From Candidatus Rokuibacteriota bacterium (GTDB taxonomy: Bacteria; Methylomirabilota; Methylomirabilia; Rokubacteriales; CSP1-6), in contig JACQFL010000007.1 of assembly GCA_016200085.1 (NCBI GenBank), forward strand, positions 1 through 39,778: 39,778 nucleotides of DNA, given 5' to 3'. The notes beneath the pieces are model-generated. The model was not told the origin of the DNA and searched no databases. It saw only the letters and a list, made by a program, of their open reading frames with translations. Below, in pieces: positions 7,054-15,340 of the stretch (position 1 is the first letter of the stretch; each line of letters begins with the position of its first letter). The translations under genes and the position numbers were made by a program.

Positions 7054-8201
7054 GACGTCTGCCGGCGCTGGCGGCGGGCCTCGCGCTGCTCGGCGCGACG
7101 TCCGTGGTCCCGCCGCCGGCCCCGCCGGCCGCGTCGGGCACCATCCGGGTCGCCCTCAGCGAGTTCGCGCGCGCCGCCGAGTTCCGCGGGGCCGACATCG
7201 AGGTGGGGGAGACGGCGCCGCCGTGCGAGCGCTGCCTGCGGACGGTCTGGCGCACCGACAGCGTGCGGGCGACGGCGCGCGGCCCGGGGCTCGAGGTCGA
7301 CGGCCACCAGGCCGCGGGCTTCCGGCTGCGCAGCGACCGGCCGATCCGGTGGAACGGCCGCGAGTATCCCGGCCGGCTCGAGCTGGTCCGCAACGGTGAG
7401 GGCTTTGCCATCGTCAACGAGACGCCCTTGGAGGACTACCTGGCCGGGGTGCTGCGCTCGGAGATCGGTGAGAAGTGGCCACTGCAGGCCCTCATGGCCC
7501 AGGCGATCGTCGCGCGGACGTATGCCGCGTACCACCGCACCATCAACGCGGGCAAGCCGTACCACATCGTGGCCTCGACGGTGAACCAGCAGTACGCCGG
7601 GCTCGTGGGCGGCACCTCGCCGATCTGGGCGGCCATCCAGGAGACCACCGGCCAGGTGCTGCTGTGGGAGGGCGAGCTCTTCTCGGCCTTCTATCACACC
7701 GAGAGCGGGGGCTTCACCGAGGACCCGCGCACCGTCTTCGCCGCCCGCAACATGCCGGCGCTCAAGCCGGTGATCTGCCCGTTCTCCGCCGGCGCGCCGC
7801 ACTACTACTGGTCGCTCGACCTGCGTCTCACGGACCTGGCGGAGGCGCTGCGGCGCGCCGACGTCGTGGTCGGGCAGGTGCAGGCGATCGAGATCACCGA
7901 GCGCACCCCGTCGCTCCGGGCGAGCGTGGTCACCGTGCGCGGCACGCGCGGCACCGCGCGCCTCAAGGGCAACGACCTGCGCCGCATGGTCGGCTACGAC
8001 ACCCTGAAGTCCACGCTCTTCGCCGTCGCCGTCGACGGCGAGACCGCGCGCTTCGCCGGACGCGGCTACGGCCACGGCATCGGACTCTGCCAGTGGGGCG
8101 CCAAGGGCATGGCCGATCAGGCGTTCTCGGCGCGCCAGATCCTCGCCTACTACTATCCGGGCACGACGCTGACGACCCTCGGCGCCGTCGCCGGTCGATA
8201 G
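7050..8201 (+). CDS. SpoIID/LytB-domain protein, secreted amidase-like
   Basis: The 383-residue protein starts at TTG (TTGA overlap). It has a short signal peptide (LPALAAGLALLGATSVVP) and a SpoIID/LytB domain: TPLEDYLAGVLRSEIGEKWP, ALMAQAIVARTYAAYH, FYHTESGGFTEDP, and GRGYGHGIGLCQWGAKGMA near the C-terminus. In sporulators SpoIID is a lytic transglycosylase acting on stripped peptidoglycan. In non-sporulating diderms homologues are found in this ruv-queA context and are presumed to remodel the wall; that role is inference. The stop TAG overlaps an in-frame ATA of the next gene (ATAG). Confidence 0.88.
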   Translation: MRRLPALAAGLALLGATSVVPPPAPPAASGTIRVALSEFARAAEFRGADIEVGETAPPCERCLRTVWRTDSVRATARGPGLEVDGHQAAGFRLRSDRPIRWNGREYPGRLELVRNGEGFAIVNETPLEDYLAGVLRSEIGEKWPLQALMAQAIVARTYAAYHRTINAGKPYHIVASTVNQQYAGLVGGTSPIWAAIQETTGQVLLWEGELFSAFYHTESGGFTEDPRTVFAARNMPALKPVICPFSAGAPHYYWSLDLRLTDLAEALRRADVVVGQVQAIEITERTPSLRASVVTVRGTRGTARLKGNDLRRMVGYDTLKSTLFAVAVDGETARFAGRGYGHGIGLCQWGAKGMADQAFSARQILAYYYPGTTLTTLGAVAGR

Positions 8202-8536
8202 TCATTTCGCTCGCGTGGAGTGAGTTCGAGAAGGTGGAGATGCGCACGGGCGTGGTGACGCGCGCGGAGCCGTTCCCGGAAGCGCGGCGCCCCGCCTACC
8301 GGCTGTGGATCGATTTCGGCCCCTTCGGCGTCAAGCGCTCCAGCGCCCAGATCACGCACCACTACCGCGTCGAGGACCTCGTCGGCCGCCAGGTGGTCGC
8401 GGTCGTCAACTTTCCGCCCAAGCAGATCGGACCGTTCGTCTCCGAGGTGCTCGTGCTCGGCGCCTGGGACGAGGCGGGCGAGGTGATCCTGCTGCACCCG
8501 GACCGCGCCGTCACTCCCGGAGCGCGCATCGGCTGA
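8198..8536 (+). CDS. CsaA-like tRNA-binding domain protein
   Basis: The ~110-residue protein is a stand-alone tRNA-binding (EMAP II/CsaA) OB-fold: WSEFEKVEMRTGVVTRAEPF, PEARRPAYRLWIDFGPFGVK, SSAQITHHY, GRQVVAVVNFPPKQIGPF, SEVLVLGA. CsaA proteins are dimers reported to bind tRNA and to have export-related chaperone activity. The start is odd: no ATG, GTG or TTG precedes the conserved WSEFEK. The candidates are ATA at 8198, which overlaps the spoIID stop as ATAG, ATT at 8204, or a GTG at 8234 that would remove the conserved first strand. I list the ATA position by analogy with the neighbouring 4-nt overlaps; the start is uncertain, the function is not. Confidence 0.8.
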   Translation: MVISLAWSEFEKVEMRTGVVTRAEPFPEARRPAYRLWIDFGPFGVKRSSAQITHHYRVEDLVGRQVVAVVNFPPKQIGPFVSEVLVLGAWDEAGEVILLHPDRAVTPGARIG

Positions 8537-8570
8537 GCGCCCGTAATCGATTCGCGCTGTCGAGGGGCTT

Positions 8571-8591
8571 GGGGGGCGCCCGGAGCCCCCC
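8571..8591 (+). terminator. GC hairpin after the csaA-like gene
   Basis: GGGGGGC (8571-8577) pairs with GCCCCCC (8585-8591) across a 7-nt loop, followed by ATCTTCT. It sits 35 nt after the csaA-like stop and ahead of the queA promoter, so it likely separates the ruv/spoIID unit from queA-tgt. The T-tract is weak. Confidence 0.55.
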
Positions 8592-8621
8592 ATCTTCTGA
8601 GAGGCCGCGGCCGCCCCGCGG

Positions 8622-8627
8622 TACACT
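8622..8627 (+). promoter_or_regulatory. -10 element for queA, probably leaderless
   Basis: TACACT lies 8 nt before the GTG start of queA with no Shine-Dalgarno between. That spacing puts the transcription start at the start codon. No good -35 is seen at 16-18 nt upstream. Confidence 0.4.
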
Positions 8628-8635
8628 CTGCGGTC

Positions 8636-9670
8636 GTGGACCTCGCGCTGTTCGAGTACGACCTGCCCCCGGCGGCCATCGCCCAGACCCCCGCCGACGT
8701 TCGCGACGCCTCCCGGCTGCTGCGCGTCGACCGCGCTCGCGGGACGTGGGAGGACCGGCGCTTTGCGGATCTGCCGGAGCTCCTCCGGCCCGGCGACTGT
8801 GGGGTGCTCAACGACTCGCGCGTGATCCCGGCGCGCGTCCTGGCGCGCGACCGCGCGGGCCGGGCCGTGGAACTCCTCTTCGTCGAGCCCGAGACGCCCA
8901 CGCGCTGGCGCGCGCTCGTCCGCCCCGGCCGGCGCTGCCGGCCGGGGGCGGCGCTCGTGGCCGGCGGCGAAGGGGGCGCACGGCTGCGGGTGGTCGCCGT
9001 CGGCGAGGACGGGGTGCGCAGCGTCGAGCGCGAGGACGGCACCGTCGCGGCGCTCCTCGACGAGCACGGCCTGCCGCCCCTGCCCCCGTACATCGCGCGC
9101 CACGCGAAGCCCCAGGCCGAGGACCGCGAGCGCTACCAGACGGTGTACGCCGAGCACCCGGGCTCGATCGCCGCCCCCACGGCCGGCCTGCACTTCACCG
9201 AGGGCTTGCTCGCGCGCGTGCGCCGGCGTGGCGTCGAGGTTCACGCGCTCACCTTGCACGTGGGACCGGGCACGTTCCGCCCGATCAAGACGCCCGACGT
9301 GCGCGACCACGTGCTGGCCCCGGAGCGCGTGACCATCTCGCCCGCCGTCGCGGCGGGGGTGAACCACGCGCGCGCGGAGGGCCGTCGCGTGGTCGCGGTG
9401 GGCACCACGACCACGCGGGCGCTCGAGGGCGCGGCGGAGCCGGACGGCCGCGTCGAGCCGCGCGAGGGCGCGGTCGACCTCTATGTCGTGCCCGGCCACC
9501 GCTTCCGGGTCGTCGACGCGCTCGTCACGAACTTTCACCTGCCGCGCTCGTCCCTGCTCGTCCTCGTGTCCGCGTTCGCCGGGCGCGAGCTGGTGCTCGC
9601 CGCGTATCGTCACGCCGTGAGCGCCGGCTATCGCTTCTACTCGTACGGCGACGCGATGCTGATCGAATGA
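8636..9670 (+). CDS. queA: S-adenosylmethionine:tRNA ribosyltransferase-isomerase QueA
   Basis: The 344-residue enzyme converts 7-aminomethyl-7-deazaguanine in tRNA to epoxyqueuosine, using the ribosyl part of SAM. Recognisable segments are LALFEYDLPPAAIAQTP at the N-terminus, DCGVLNDSRVIPARV, LPPYIARHAKPQAEDRERYQ, GSIAAPTAGLHFTEGLL, LHVGPGTFRPIK and the closing VTNFHLPRSSLLVLVSAFAG. The GTG at 8636 gives the normal N-terminus. It overlaps tgt by ATGA, so two steps of queuosine synthesis are translationally coupled. No queC/D/E/F are in the window. Confidence 0.96.
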   Translation: MDLALFEYDLPPAAIAQTPADVRDASRLLRVDRARGTWEDRRFADLPELLRPGDCGVLNDSRVIPARVLARDRAGRAVELLFVEPETPTRWRALVRPGRRCRPGAALVAGGEGGARLRVVAVGEDGVRSVEREDGTVAALLDEHGLPPLPPYIARHAKPQAEDRERYQTVYAEHPGSIAAPTAGLHFTEGLLARVRRRGVEVHALTLHVGPGTFRPIKTPDVRDHVLAPERVTISPAVAAGVNHARAEGRRVVAVGTTTTRALEGAAEPDGRVEPREGAVDLYVVPGHRFRVVDALVTNFHLPRSSLLVLVSAFAGRELVLAAYRHAVSAGYRFYSYGDAMLIE

Positions 9671-10800
9671 CGTTCGCGCTCCTCGCGCGTGACGGCGCGG
9701 CCCGCCGCGGCCGGCTCACCACTCCCCACGGCGCCGTGGAGACTCCCGCGTTCATGCCGGTGGGCACCGCGGGCACCGTGAAGGCCCTGACCCCCGACGA
9801 TCTGCGCTCGGCGGGCACCCAGATCGTGCTGGCCAACACCTACCACCTGTTCCTCCGGCCCGGCCACGAGCTGGTGCGGGCCCTCGGCGGGCTCCACCGC
9901 TTCATGGCCTGGGAGGGTCCCCTCCTCACGGACTCCGGCGGCTTCCAGGTCTTCAGCCTCGCGAAGATGCGCAAGATCAGCGAGGAGGGGGTCGAGTTCC
10001 GCTCGCCCATCAACGGAGCCCGGCACCTGCTCACCCCCGAGCGGTCGATCGAGATCCAGCACGCGCTCGGCGCCGATGTGATCCACGTGCTCGACGAGTG
10101 CCTGGCCTATCCCGCCACCCGCGAGGCGACGGAGGCCTCGCTGGCGCTCACGCTGCGGTGGGCGCGCCGGTCGCGCGATGCCCACGCCGCCGGCGGCGCG
10201 CCGGCGGCGCTGTTCGGCATCGTGCAGGGCGGCGCGTTCGAGGATCTCCGAGCGCGCGCCGCCGCCGACACGGTCGCCCTCGGCTTCGACGGGTACGCGA
10301 TCGGCGGCATGGCCGTCGGCGAGCCCAAGCCGGCGATGTTCACGCTGACGGCGCTGGTGGCCGATCGGCTCCCCGCCGACCGGCCCCGCTACCTCATGGG
10401 CGTCGGCACGCCCGCCGACCTGGTGGAGGCCGTCGCGCGTGGCGTCGACCTGTTCGACTGCGTGCTGCCGACGCGCAACGCGCGCAACGGCCAGGCCTTC
10501 ACCGGGGCCGGCCCGGTGACGATCAAGCAGGCGCGTTACACCCGCGACGCCGCGCCGCTCGACGACGCGTGCGCCTGCTACACGTGCCGCCGCTTCTCGC
10601 GCGCGTACCTGCGCCACCTCTTCCTCGCCGAGGAGCTCCTGGCCCCGCGCCTGCTGTCGCTGCACAACGTGCACTTCTTCCAGCGGCTGATGGCGGACAT
10701 GCGCGAGGCCGTCGCGGCGCGCGCATTTTCGGCATTCAAGGCGCGCTTCTTCGCGCGCTATCCGGTGGCGCCGGGGGGCGAGGCGGCCGCCGGGGAATAG
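9667..10800 (+). CDS. tgt: Queuine tRNA-ribosyltransferase (bacterial TGT)
   Basis: The 377-residue TIM-barrel enzyme exchanges G34 of GUN-anticodon tRNAs for preQ1. Catalytic residues are visible: D89 in LLTDSGGFQVF and D264 in GVDLFDCVLPTRNARNG. The zinc site is C302, C304, C307 (ACACYTC) and H333 (SLHNVHFF). The substrate pocket motif FGIVQGG and GGMAVGEPK are present. The start is the ATG of the ATGA overlap with queA; the long open frame upstream is shadow. Its stop lies only 4 nt from the convergent livF stop, with no room for a terminator. Confidence 0.97.
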   Translation: MTFALLARDGAARRGRLTTPHGAVETPAFMPVGTAGTVKALTPDDLRSAGTQIVLANTYHLFLRPGHELVRALGGLHRFMAWEGPLLTDSGGFQVFSLAKMRKISEEGVEFRSPINGARHLLTPERSIEIQHALGADVIHVLDECLAYPATREATEASLALTLRWARRSRDAHAAGGAPAALFGIVQGGAFEDLRARAAADTVALGFDGYAIGGMAVGEPKPAMFTLTALVADRLPADRPRYLMGVGTPADLVEAVARGVDLFDCVLPTRNARNGQAFTGAGPVTIKQARYTRDAAPLDDACACYTCRRFSRAYLRHLFLAEELLAPRLLSLHNVHFFQRLMADMREAVAARAFSAFKARFFARYPVAPGGEAAAGE

Positions 10801-10804
10801 CCGA

Positions 10805-11548
10805 TCACCGGCTCTCGCCGGCGGCGGTGCCGCCGAGGTACACGGCCCTGACGCGCGGGTCCTCCATCACGGCGTGCGCGGGGCCTTCCAGCACCTTTCG
10901 GCCGAGGTCCATCACCACCGCGGTGTCGGAGATCGCGAGGGCGGCCTCCACGTTCTGCTCGACCATCACCACCGTCACGCCGCGACGACGAATGTCGGCG
11001 ATCGTGTCGAAGACCTGATCGAGATTGGCGGGTGACAGCCCGAGGGACGGCTCGTCCAGCAGCAGCAACCGTGGCGCGGTCTCCAGCACCATCGCCATCT
11101 CGAGCAGCTGCTGCTCGCCGCCGCTCAGGTTTCCCGCGAGCACGCGCCAGCGCGCGCGCAGGACGGGAAAGAGCGCGAGCACGCGCTCGACGGCCCGCGT
11201 GGCCTCGGCGCGCGCCAGCGTGTACGTGCCGAGCTGCAGGTTCTCGCACACGGTCATCAGGGGAAAGTTGCAGCGGCCCTGCGGCACGAACCCGATGCCC
11301 CGGCGCAGGCGTGCCGCCGGCGGGAGGTCGCCCAGCTCCTCGTCCTCGAACACGATCCGTCCGCCGACCTGCACCACGAGGCCGTAGATCGCGCGCAGCA
11401 GCGTCGACTTGCCGGCGCCGTTCGGGCCCACCAGCGTCGTGATGGCCGCGGCGGGGACGCGATGCGAGAAGCCGACGACCACCGGCTCGTCGCCATAGCC
11501 GGCGGTGACCTCCCTCAGGTCGAGGATCGTCGGCCGCGGCTCAGTCAC
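10805..11548 (-). CDS. livF: Branched-chain-type ABC transporter ATPase LivF
   Basis: The 247-residue ATPase has Walker A GPNGAGKST (41-49), signature LSGGEQQLLEMA (141-152), Walker B LLLLDEP (161-167) and the switch histidine position occupied by Q in MVEQNV (LivF-typical). It is the second ATPase of a hydrophobic amino acid (HAAT) type importer. The GTG start overlaps the livG stop by 8 nt. It is the last gene of the leftward hyuAB-livKHMGF operon and converges on tgt. Confidence 0.93.
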   Translation of the reverse strand: MTEPRPTILDLREVTAGYGDEPVVVGFSHRVPAAAITTLVGPNGAGKSTLLRAIYGLVVQVGGRIVFEDEELGDLPPAARLRRGIGFVPQGRCNFPLMTVCENLQLGTYTLARAEATRAVERVLALFPVLRARWRVLAGNLSGGEQQLLEMAMVLETAPRLLLLDEPSLGLSPANLDQVFDTIADIRRRGVTVVMVEQNVEAALAISDTAVVMDLGRKVLEGPAHAVMEDPRVRAVYLGGTAAGESR

Positions 11549-12338
11549 GCCGCGCCGCCTCGCGCGACGCGCGGCCGCGCCCGAGGTAGGCGGCGAGCAC
11601 CCGCGGATCGCCGCGGACCTCGGCGGGCTCGCCCTCGGCGAGCTTCTTGCCTGCGTCGAGGACGATCACGTGCCCGCACAGGCGCATGATGAAGTCGACG
11701 TTGTGCTCGACGATCAGGAGCGTCACGCCTTCGGCGTTGACCCGCCGGATGACCTCTTCCACCCGCCGTATCATCGTCGGATTCACGCCGGCCACCGGCT
11801 CGTCGAGGACGACGAGGGCGGGACGCGCCATCATGCTCGCCGCGATGGTGAGCAGCTTGCGCTGGCCGTAGGAGAGGATCTCCGCTGGCGCGCCGGCGTA
11901 GTTCGTGAGCCCGACGACGCCGAGCAGCTCGTGCGCGCGCGCCGTGGCCTCCGCTTCGGCATCGCGCCACGAGACACTGCGCGCGAGCGACTGCCACCAC
12001 GTCACGCCGTCGTGCTCCTGCACCGCGAGCCGGAGGTTGTCGAGCAGGGTCAGGGTCTCGTAGGCGCGGACCGTCTGGAACGTGCGCGCGACGCCGGCGC
12101 GGGCGTGCGCGTGGGCCGGTCGTCCCGTCAGCTCGGTGCCGCGGAGGAACCAGCGCCCCACGTCGGGCCGCTGGAAGCCGCTGATGCAGTCGATGGTGGT
12201 GCTCTTCCCCGAGCCGTTGGGGCCGATCAGGCCCACGATCGTGCCCGCCGCCACGGCGAAGGTGAGATCGTCCACCGCGGTGAGGCCGTAGTACGTCTTG
12301 GTGAGCCCGCGGACGGCGAGCAGCGGGTCGGCGGTCAC
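11541..12338 (-). CDS. livG: Branched-chain-type ABC transporter ATPase LivG
   Basis: The 265-residue ATPase has Walker A GPNGSGKST (39-47), a Q-loop in ARTFQTVR, signature LSYGQRKLL (155-163), Walker B ALVVLDEP and H-loop LLIVEHNVDF. The LivG-specific C-terminal extension ends DPRVLAAYLGRG. The GTG start at 12338 overlaps the livM stop as GTGA; open frame further upstream is shadow of livM. It partners LivF to power import. Confidence 0.93.
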   Translation of the reverse strand: MTADPLLAVRGLTKTYYGLTAVDDLTFAVAAGTIVGLIGPNGSGKSTTIDCISGFQRPDVGRWFLRGTELTGRPAHAHARAGVARTFQTVRAYETLTLLDNLRLAVQEHDGVTWWQSLARSVSWRDAEAEATARAHELLGVVGLTNYAGAPAEILSYGQRKLLTIAASMMARPALVVLDEPVAGVNPTMIRRVEEVIRRVNAEGVTLLIVEHNVDFIMRLCGHVIVLDAGKKLAEGEPAEVRGDPRVLAAYLGRGRASREAARRD

Positions 12339-13309
12339 GACAGGGCCCGGCGCCAGCGGAGGAGCCGTCGTCGCGCGATCCACCCGCCGACGCCGCCGGG
12401 AAAGGCCAGCACCGCGGCGATGAGCACGATGCCGTAGAGCACCATGCGGAGATCGGTGCTGAAGCGCAGGAGATCGGGGAGCGCCGAGATCACCACGGCC
12501 GCCCCGACCACGCCCCAGAAGCTGCCGGGCCCGCCCGTGATGACCATGATCAGCATCGTCTCGGTATAGTAGAAGTCGAAGATCGACGGGTCGACGATGG
12601 TGAGGTGAAAGACGAAGAGACCGCCCGCCATGCCCGTCAGCAGCGCCGAGACGCCGATGGCGAGGAGCCTGTAGCGCAGGGGATCGACGCCGTGCGACTG
12701 GGCGAGCGCCTCGTTCAGCTTGATCGCGACGAGCGCGCGTCCCACGCGGGAGTGGACGAGCCGGTGCGTGGCGGCGAGCGCGACCACCGCGAAGGCCAGC
12801 ACCACGCCGTAGAACACCCCCGGCCGGTCGACCGCGACCGCGCCGAGCCCCGGCACGAGCAGGCGTGGCGCCGGAAGCCCGGGAAGCCCCATGGGCCCCC
12901 GCGTCAGCGACACCCAGTCGCGGGCGACGATCAAGCAGAGCAGTGCGAGGCTCAGCGACACGATCGAGAAGGCGTGGCGGGAGAGCCGCAGCGAGGCATG
13001 AGCCACCACGAGACCGAGCAGGGCGGCCACGATGCCGCCGGCCACGAACGCGACCCACAGCGACCAGCCCCGCTGCACCACGAGCAGCGCGCTCGTGTAG
13101 GCGCCGATGCCGAAGAACGCGACCTGCGCGAACGAGAGGAGCCCCGTGTAGCCGTAGACCAGGTTCAGCCCCGTCGCCAGGACGGCGAAGGTGGCGATGC
13201 TGATGCCGAGGGTGGCGGGGTACTCGCCGGGCAGCAGCAGGGGCCCCAGAAGCGCGAGGACGGCGGCCGACACGCCGAGCGCGCGCGCCGCGCGTCCGGC
13301 CGCCGTCAC
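12335..13309 (-). CDS. livM: Branched-chain-type ABC permease LivM
   Basis: The 324-residue integral membrane protein has about nine to ten hydrophobic helices, with the LivM signature segments GLNLVYGYTGLLSFAQVAFF near the N-terminus and ITGGPGSFWGVVGAAVVISA near the C-terminus. It starts at the GTG of a GTGA overlap with livH and overlaps livG likewise. Together with LivH it forms the translocation channel. The C-terminus ends in a basic tail (WIARRRLLRWRR). Confidence 0.92.
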   Translation of the reverse strand: MTAAGRAARALGVSAAVLALLGPLLLPGEYPATLGISIATFAVLATGLNLVYGYTGLLSFAQVAFFGIGAYTSALLVVQRGWSLWVAFVAGGIVAALLGLVVAHASLRLSRHAFSIVSLSLALLCLIVARDWVSLTRGPMGLPGLPAPRLLVPGLGAVAVDRPGVFYGVVLAFAVVALAATHRLVHSRVGRALVAIKLNEALAQSHGVDPLRYRLLAIGVSALLTGMAGGLFVFHLTIVDPSIFDFYYTETMLIMVITGGPGSFWGVVGAAVVISALPDLLRFSTDLRMVLYGIVLIAAVLAFPGGVGGWIARRRLLRWRRALS

Positions 13310-14184
13310 ACGCGCACTCCGCGCCCGAACAACCCCGCGGGCCGGAAGAGCAGGAAGAGGATCATGGCGACGAAGGCGACCGCGTCGACGAGGATGAGCG
13401 GGAAAAAGCCGGCCACGAAGGATTCGACCACCCCGAGGGCCACCGCCGCGATCGCGGCGCCGCGGACGTCGCCGAGCCCGCCGACGATGATCACCGCGAA
13501 GGCCTTGAACACGAAGGCGAAGCCCATCGTCGGATGCACGCTGTAGATCGGGGCCAGCGCGGCGCCCGCGAGCCCGGCCAGTCCGATCCCGATCGCGCCG
13601 GCGAGGCGTGAGACCGCGCGCGGGTCGATGCCGACCATGAGCGCGGCATCGGGATTCTGGGCGAGGCCCCGCATCGCCTTGCCGATCCGGGTGCGGTGCA
13701 GCACGGTGAAGAGCGCGGCGAAGGCCGCGGCGGCGAGGGCGAGCGCGAAGACGCGGAGCAGGGGGATCCGGATGCCGCCGGCGGTCACGTTGGTGTACGC
13801 GTACTCGGTCTCGACCATGCGCGGCGTCGTCGTCCAGAGCGCGATCGCGCCGTTCTGCAGGACCATCGACACGCCGAGGGTGAGGAGGATGCTGCGCTCG
13901 AAGCTACGGCCGCGGACCGACGCGAGCAGCGCTTCGTAGAGCACGACGCCGAGGGCGGCCACCGCGAGCGTCACCCCGGCGATCATGGGCCAGTACCCGA
14001 CGTGGAGGCGTGCGACCAGGAAGTACGCGATCATCGCGCCGAGCATGTAGAACTCGCCGTGCGCGAAGTTGACGATCTCCAGCACGCCGAAGATCAGGGA
14101 GAGCCCCATGGCCATCAGGGCGTAGATCACCCCGACGACGATGCCGTTGACGGCGAGCTGGACGAGGAAGGTCGGGTCGGTCAG
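13306..14184 (-). CDS. livH: Branched-chain-type ABC permease LivH
   Basis: The 292-residue permease is recognised by VNGIVVGVIYALMAMGLSLI, FGVLEIVNFAHGEFYMLGAM, GIDPRAVSRLAGAIGIGLAG and the C-terminal VGGLGDVRGAAIAAVALGV. No ATG, GTG or TTG lies before the conserved first helix. The best candidate is CTG at 14184, which forms a CTGA overlap with the livK stop, matching the 4-nt overlaps on either side. The first in-frame GTG, at 14130, would remove about half of helix 1. The start is therefore an inference. Confidence 0.88.
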   Translation of the reverse strand: MTDPTFLVQLAVNGIVVGVIYALMAMGLSLIFGVLEIVNFAHGEFYMLGAMIAYFLVARLHVGYWPMIAGVTLAVAALGVVLYEALLASVRGRSFERSILLTLGVSMVLQNGAIALWTTTPRMVETEYAYTNVTAGGIRIPLLRVFALALAAAAFAALFTVLHRTRIGKAMRGLAQNPDAALMVGIDPRAVSRLAGAIGIGLAGLAGAALAPIYSVHPTMGFAFVFKAFAVIIVGGLGDVRGAAIAAVALGVVESFVAGFFPLILVDAVAFVAMILFLLFRPAGLFGRGVRV

Positions 14185-15326
14185 GTCCGGCTCAGCCCCA
14201 GCACCACGATCTGGCCGTTCTTGATCGTGAGGATGACGGCGTTCTTGTGGGCGAGGTTGTTCTTGTCGAACTCGATCTCGTCGCCGAGCAACGACGACAG
14301 CTTCGTCTTCTCCAGCGCGTCGCGGATGGCCGCCGGGTCCGCCTTCCCGGCCCGCTTGATGGCGTCGAGAAGGACCCGGGTCGTCTCGTAGGACATGTAG
14401 GAGAGGAGATTCGGCGGGTTGCCGTGCATCTTCTGGAACGCGGCGACGAACGCCTTGTTCCCGGCCGTCTCCACCTCCGGCGTGTACGGTTGCACCGAGG
14501 AGGTGCCGTCGAGCGCGCCGCTGGCCAGGATCTCCTTGGGGATCTGGTCGCTCAAGACCCGCCCGGTCAGCGGGATGCCGACGCCGAAGCTGTGATACTG
14601 GCGGATGAGATTCTGGAAGTCGGCGGCGATGGCGTACAGCGCGAGCGAGGCGGGCTTCTGGGCGCGAAGCTTCGTGAAGACGGCGGTGAAGTCGGCGGTC
14701 CCCTGCTGGTAGAAGTCGGTCGACGCGAGCTTCTGGCCGCGCCGGCCGAGCGCCGACTGGAATCCCAGCATGCCGCTGCGTCCGAAGTCGGTGTCCTCGC
14801 CGAGGAACGCGATGTTGGCGATCTTCCCCTCCTTCGCGAGCCACGCCACCATCGCCTCGGCGAGGCTCGCGTCGGTCGGGTTGACCTTGAACGTCCACTT
14901 GTTGCCGCCGGCGCCGGACTTCTCGGCGACGGCGGTCGCGGAGGCGTTCGCCACGACGAGGGGGATCTGCGCGCGCTCGATCAGCGGCATGATGGCGAGC
15001 ACGACGCCGCTGCACAGCCCGTCGAGCATGGCGACGTACTTCTTCTCGCCGAGCATCTGGGTGACGCTCTTCACCGCTTCGGCGGGGTTGCAGCGGTTGT
15101 CCTGGAAGTTCACCTCGATCTTGCGTCCGAGCACGCCGCCGGCCGCGTTGGCCTCGGCGATCGCGAGCTCGGTCCCCCACCGCGAGTGCTGGCCGAAGAA
15201 GGCGACGCCGCCGGTGATGGGGATCGACGAGCCGATGTGGATCGGCTCCTGGGCCCCCGCGGGCGTCACCGCGCCGAGCCAGACGAGCAGGAGAGCGATC
15301 GGGAGCCGCCGGTCGATCCGTCCCAT
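14181..15326 (-). CDS. livK: ABC transporter periplasmic substrate-binding protein, LivK type
   Basis: The 381-residue precursor has a Sec signal peptide (IDRRLPIALLLVWLGAVTPA, cleavage after AGA). It is a Peripla_BP_6 protein: EPIHIGSSIPITGGVAFFGQ, AIAEANAAGGVLGRKIEV, a SGVVLAIMPL ligand-loop region, and FLGEDTDFGRSGMLGF in the second lobe. Its ligand need not be an amino acid; being encoded 14 nt downstream of hyuB, it may bind a hydantoin-like or other cyclic amide (inference). A Shine-Dalgarno (GGAGGAT) sits just upstream at the hyuB stop. The CTGA at its end is shared with livH. Confidence 0.9.
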   Translation of the reverse strand: MGRIDRRLPIALLLVWLGAVTPAGAQEPIHIGSSIPITGGVAFFGQHSRWGTELAIAEANAAGGVLGRKIEVNFQDNRCNPAEAVKSVTQMLGEKKYVAMLDGLCSGVVLAIMPLIERAQIPLVVANASATAVAEKSGAGGNKWTFKVNPTDASLAEAMVAWLAKEGKIANIAFLGEDTDFGRSGMLGFQSALGRRGQKLASTDFYQQGTADFTAVFTKLRAQKPASLALYAIAADFQNLIRQYHSFGVGIPLTGRVLSDQIPKEILASGALDGTSSVQPYTPEVETAGNKAFVAAFQKMHGNPPNLLSYMSYETTRVLLDAIKRAGKADPAAIRDALEKTKLSSLLGDEIEFDKNNLAHKNAVILTIKNGQIVVLGLSRT

Positions 15327-15340
15327 GATGTCGATCCTCC

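Noticed and set aside
10801..10804. A terminator between tgt and livF
   Set aside because: Only 4 nt separate the convergent stops and no hairpin lies nearby, so termination must occur within the opposing genes.
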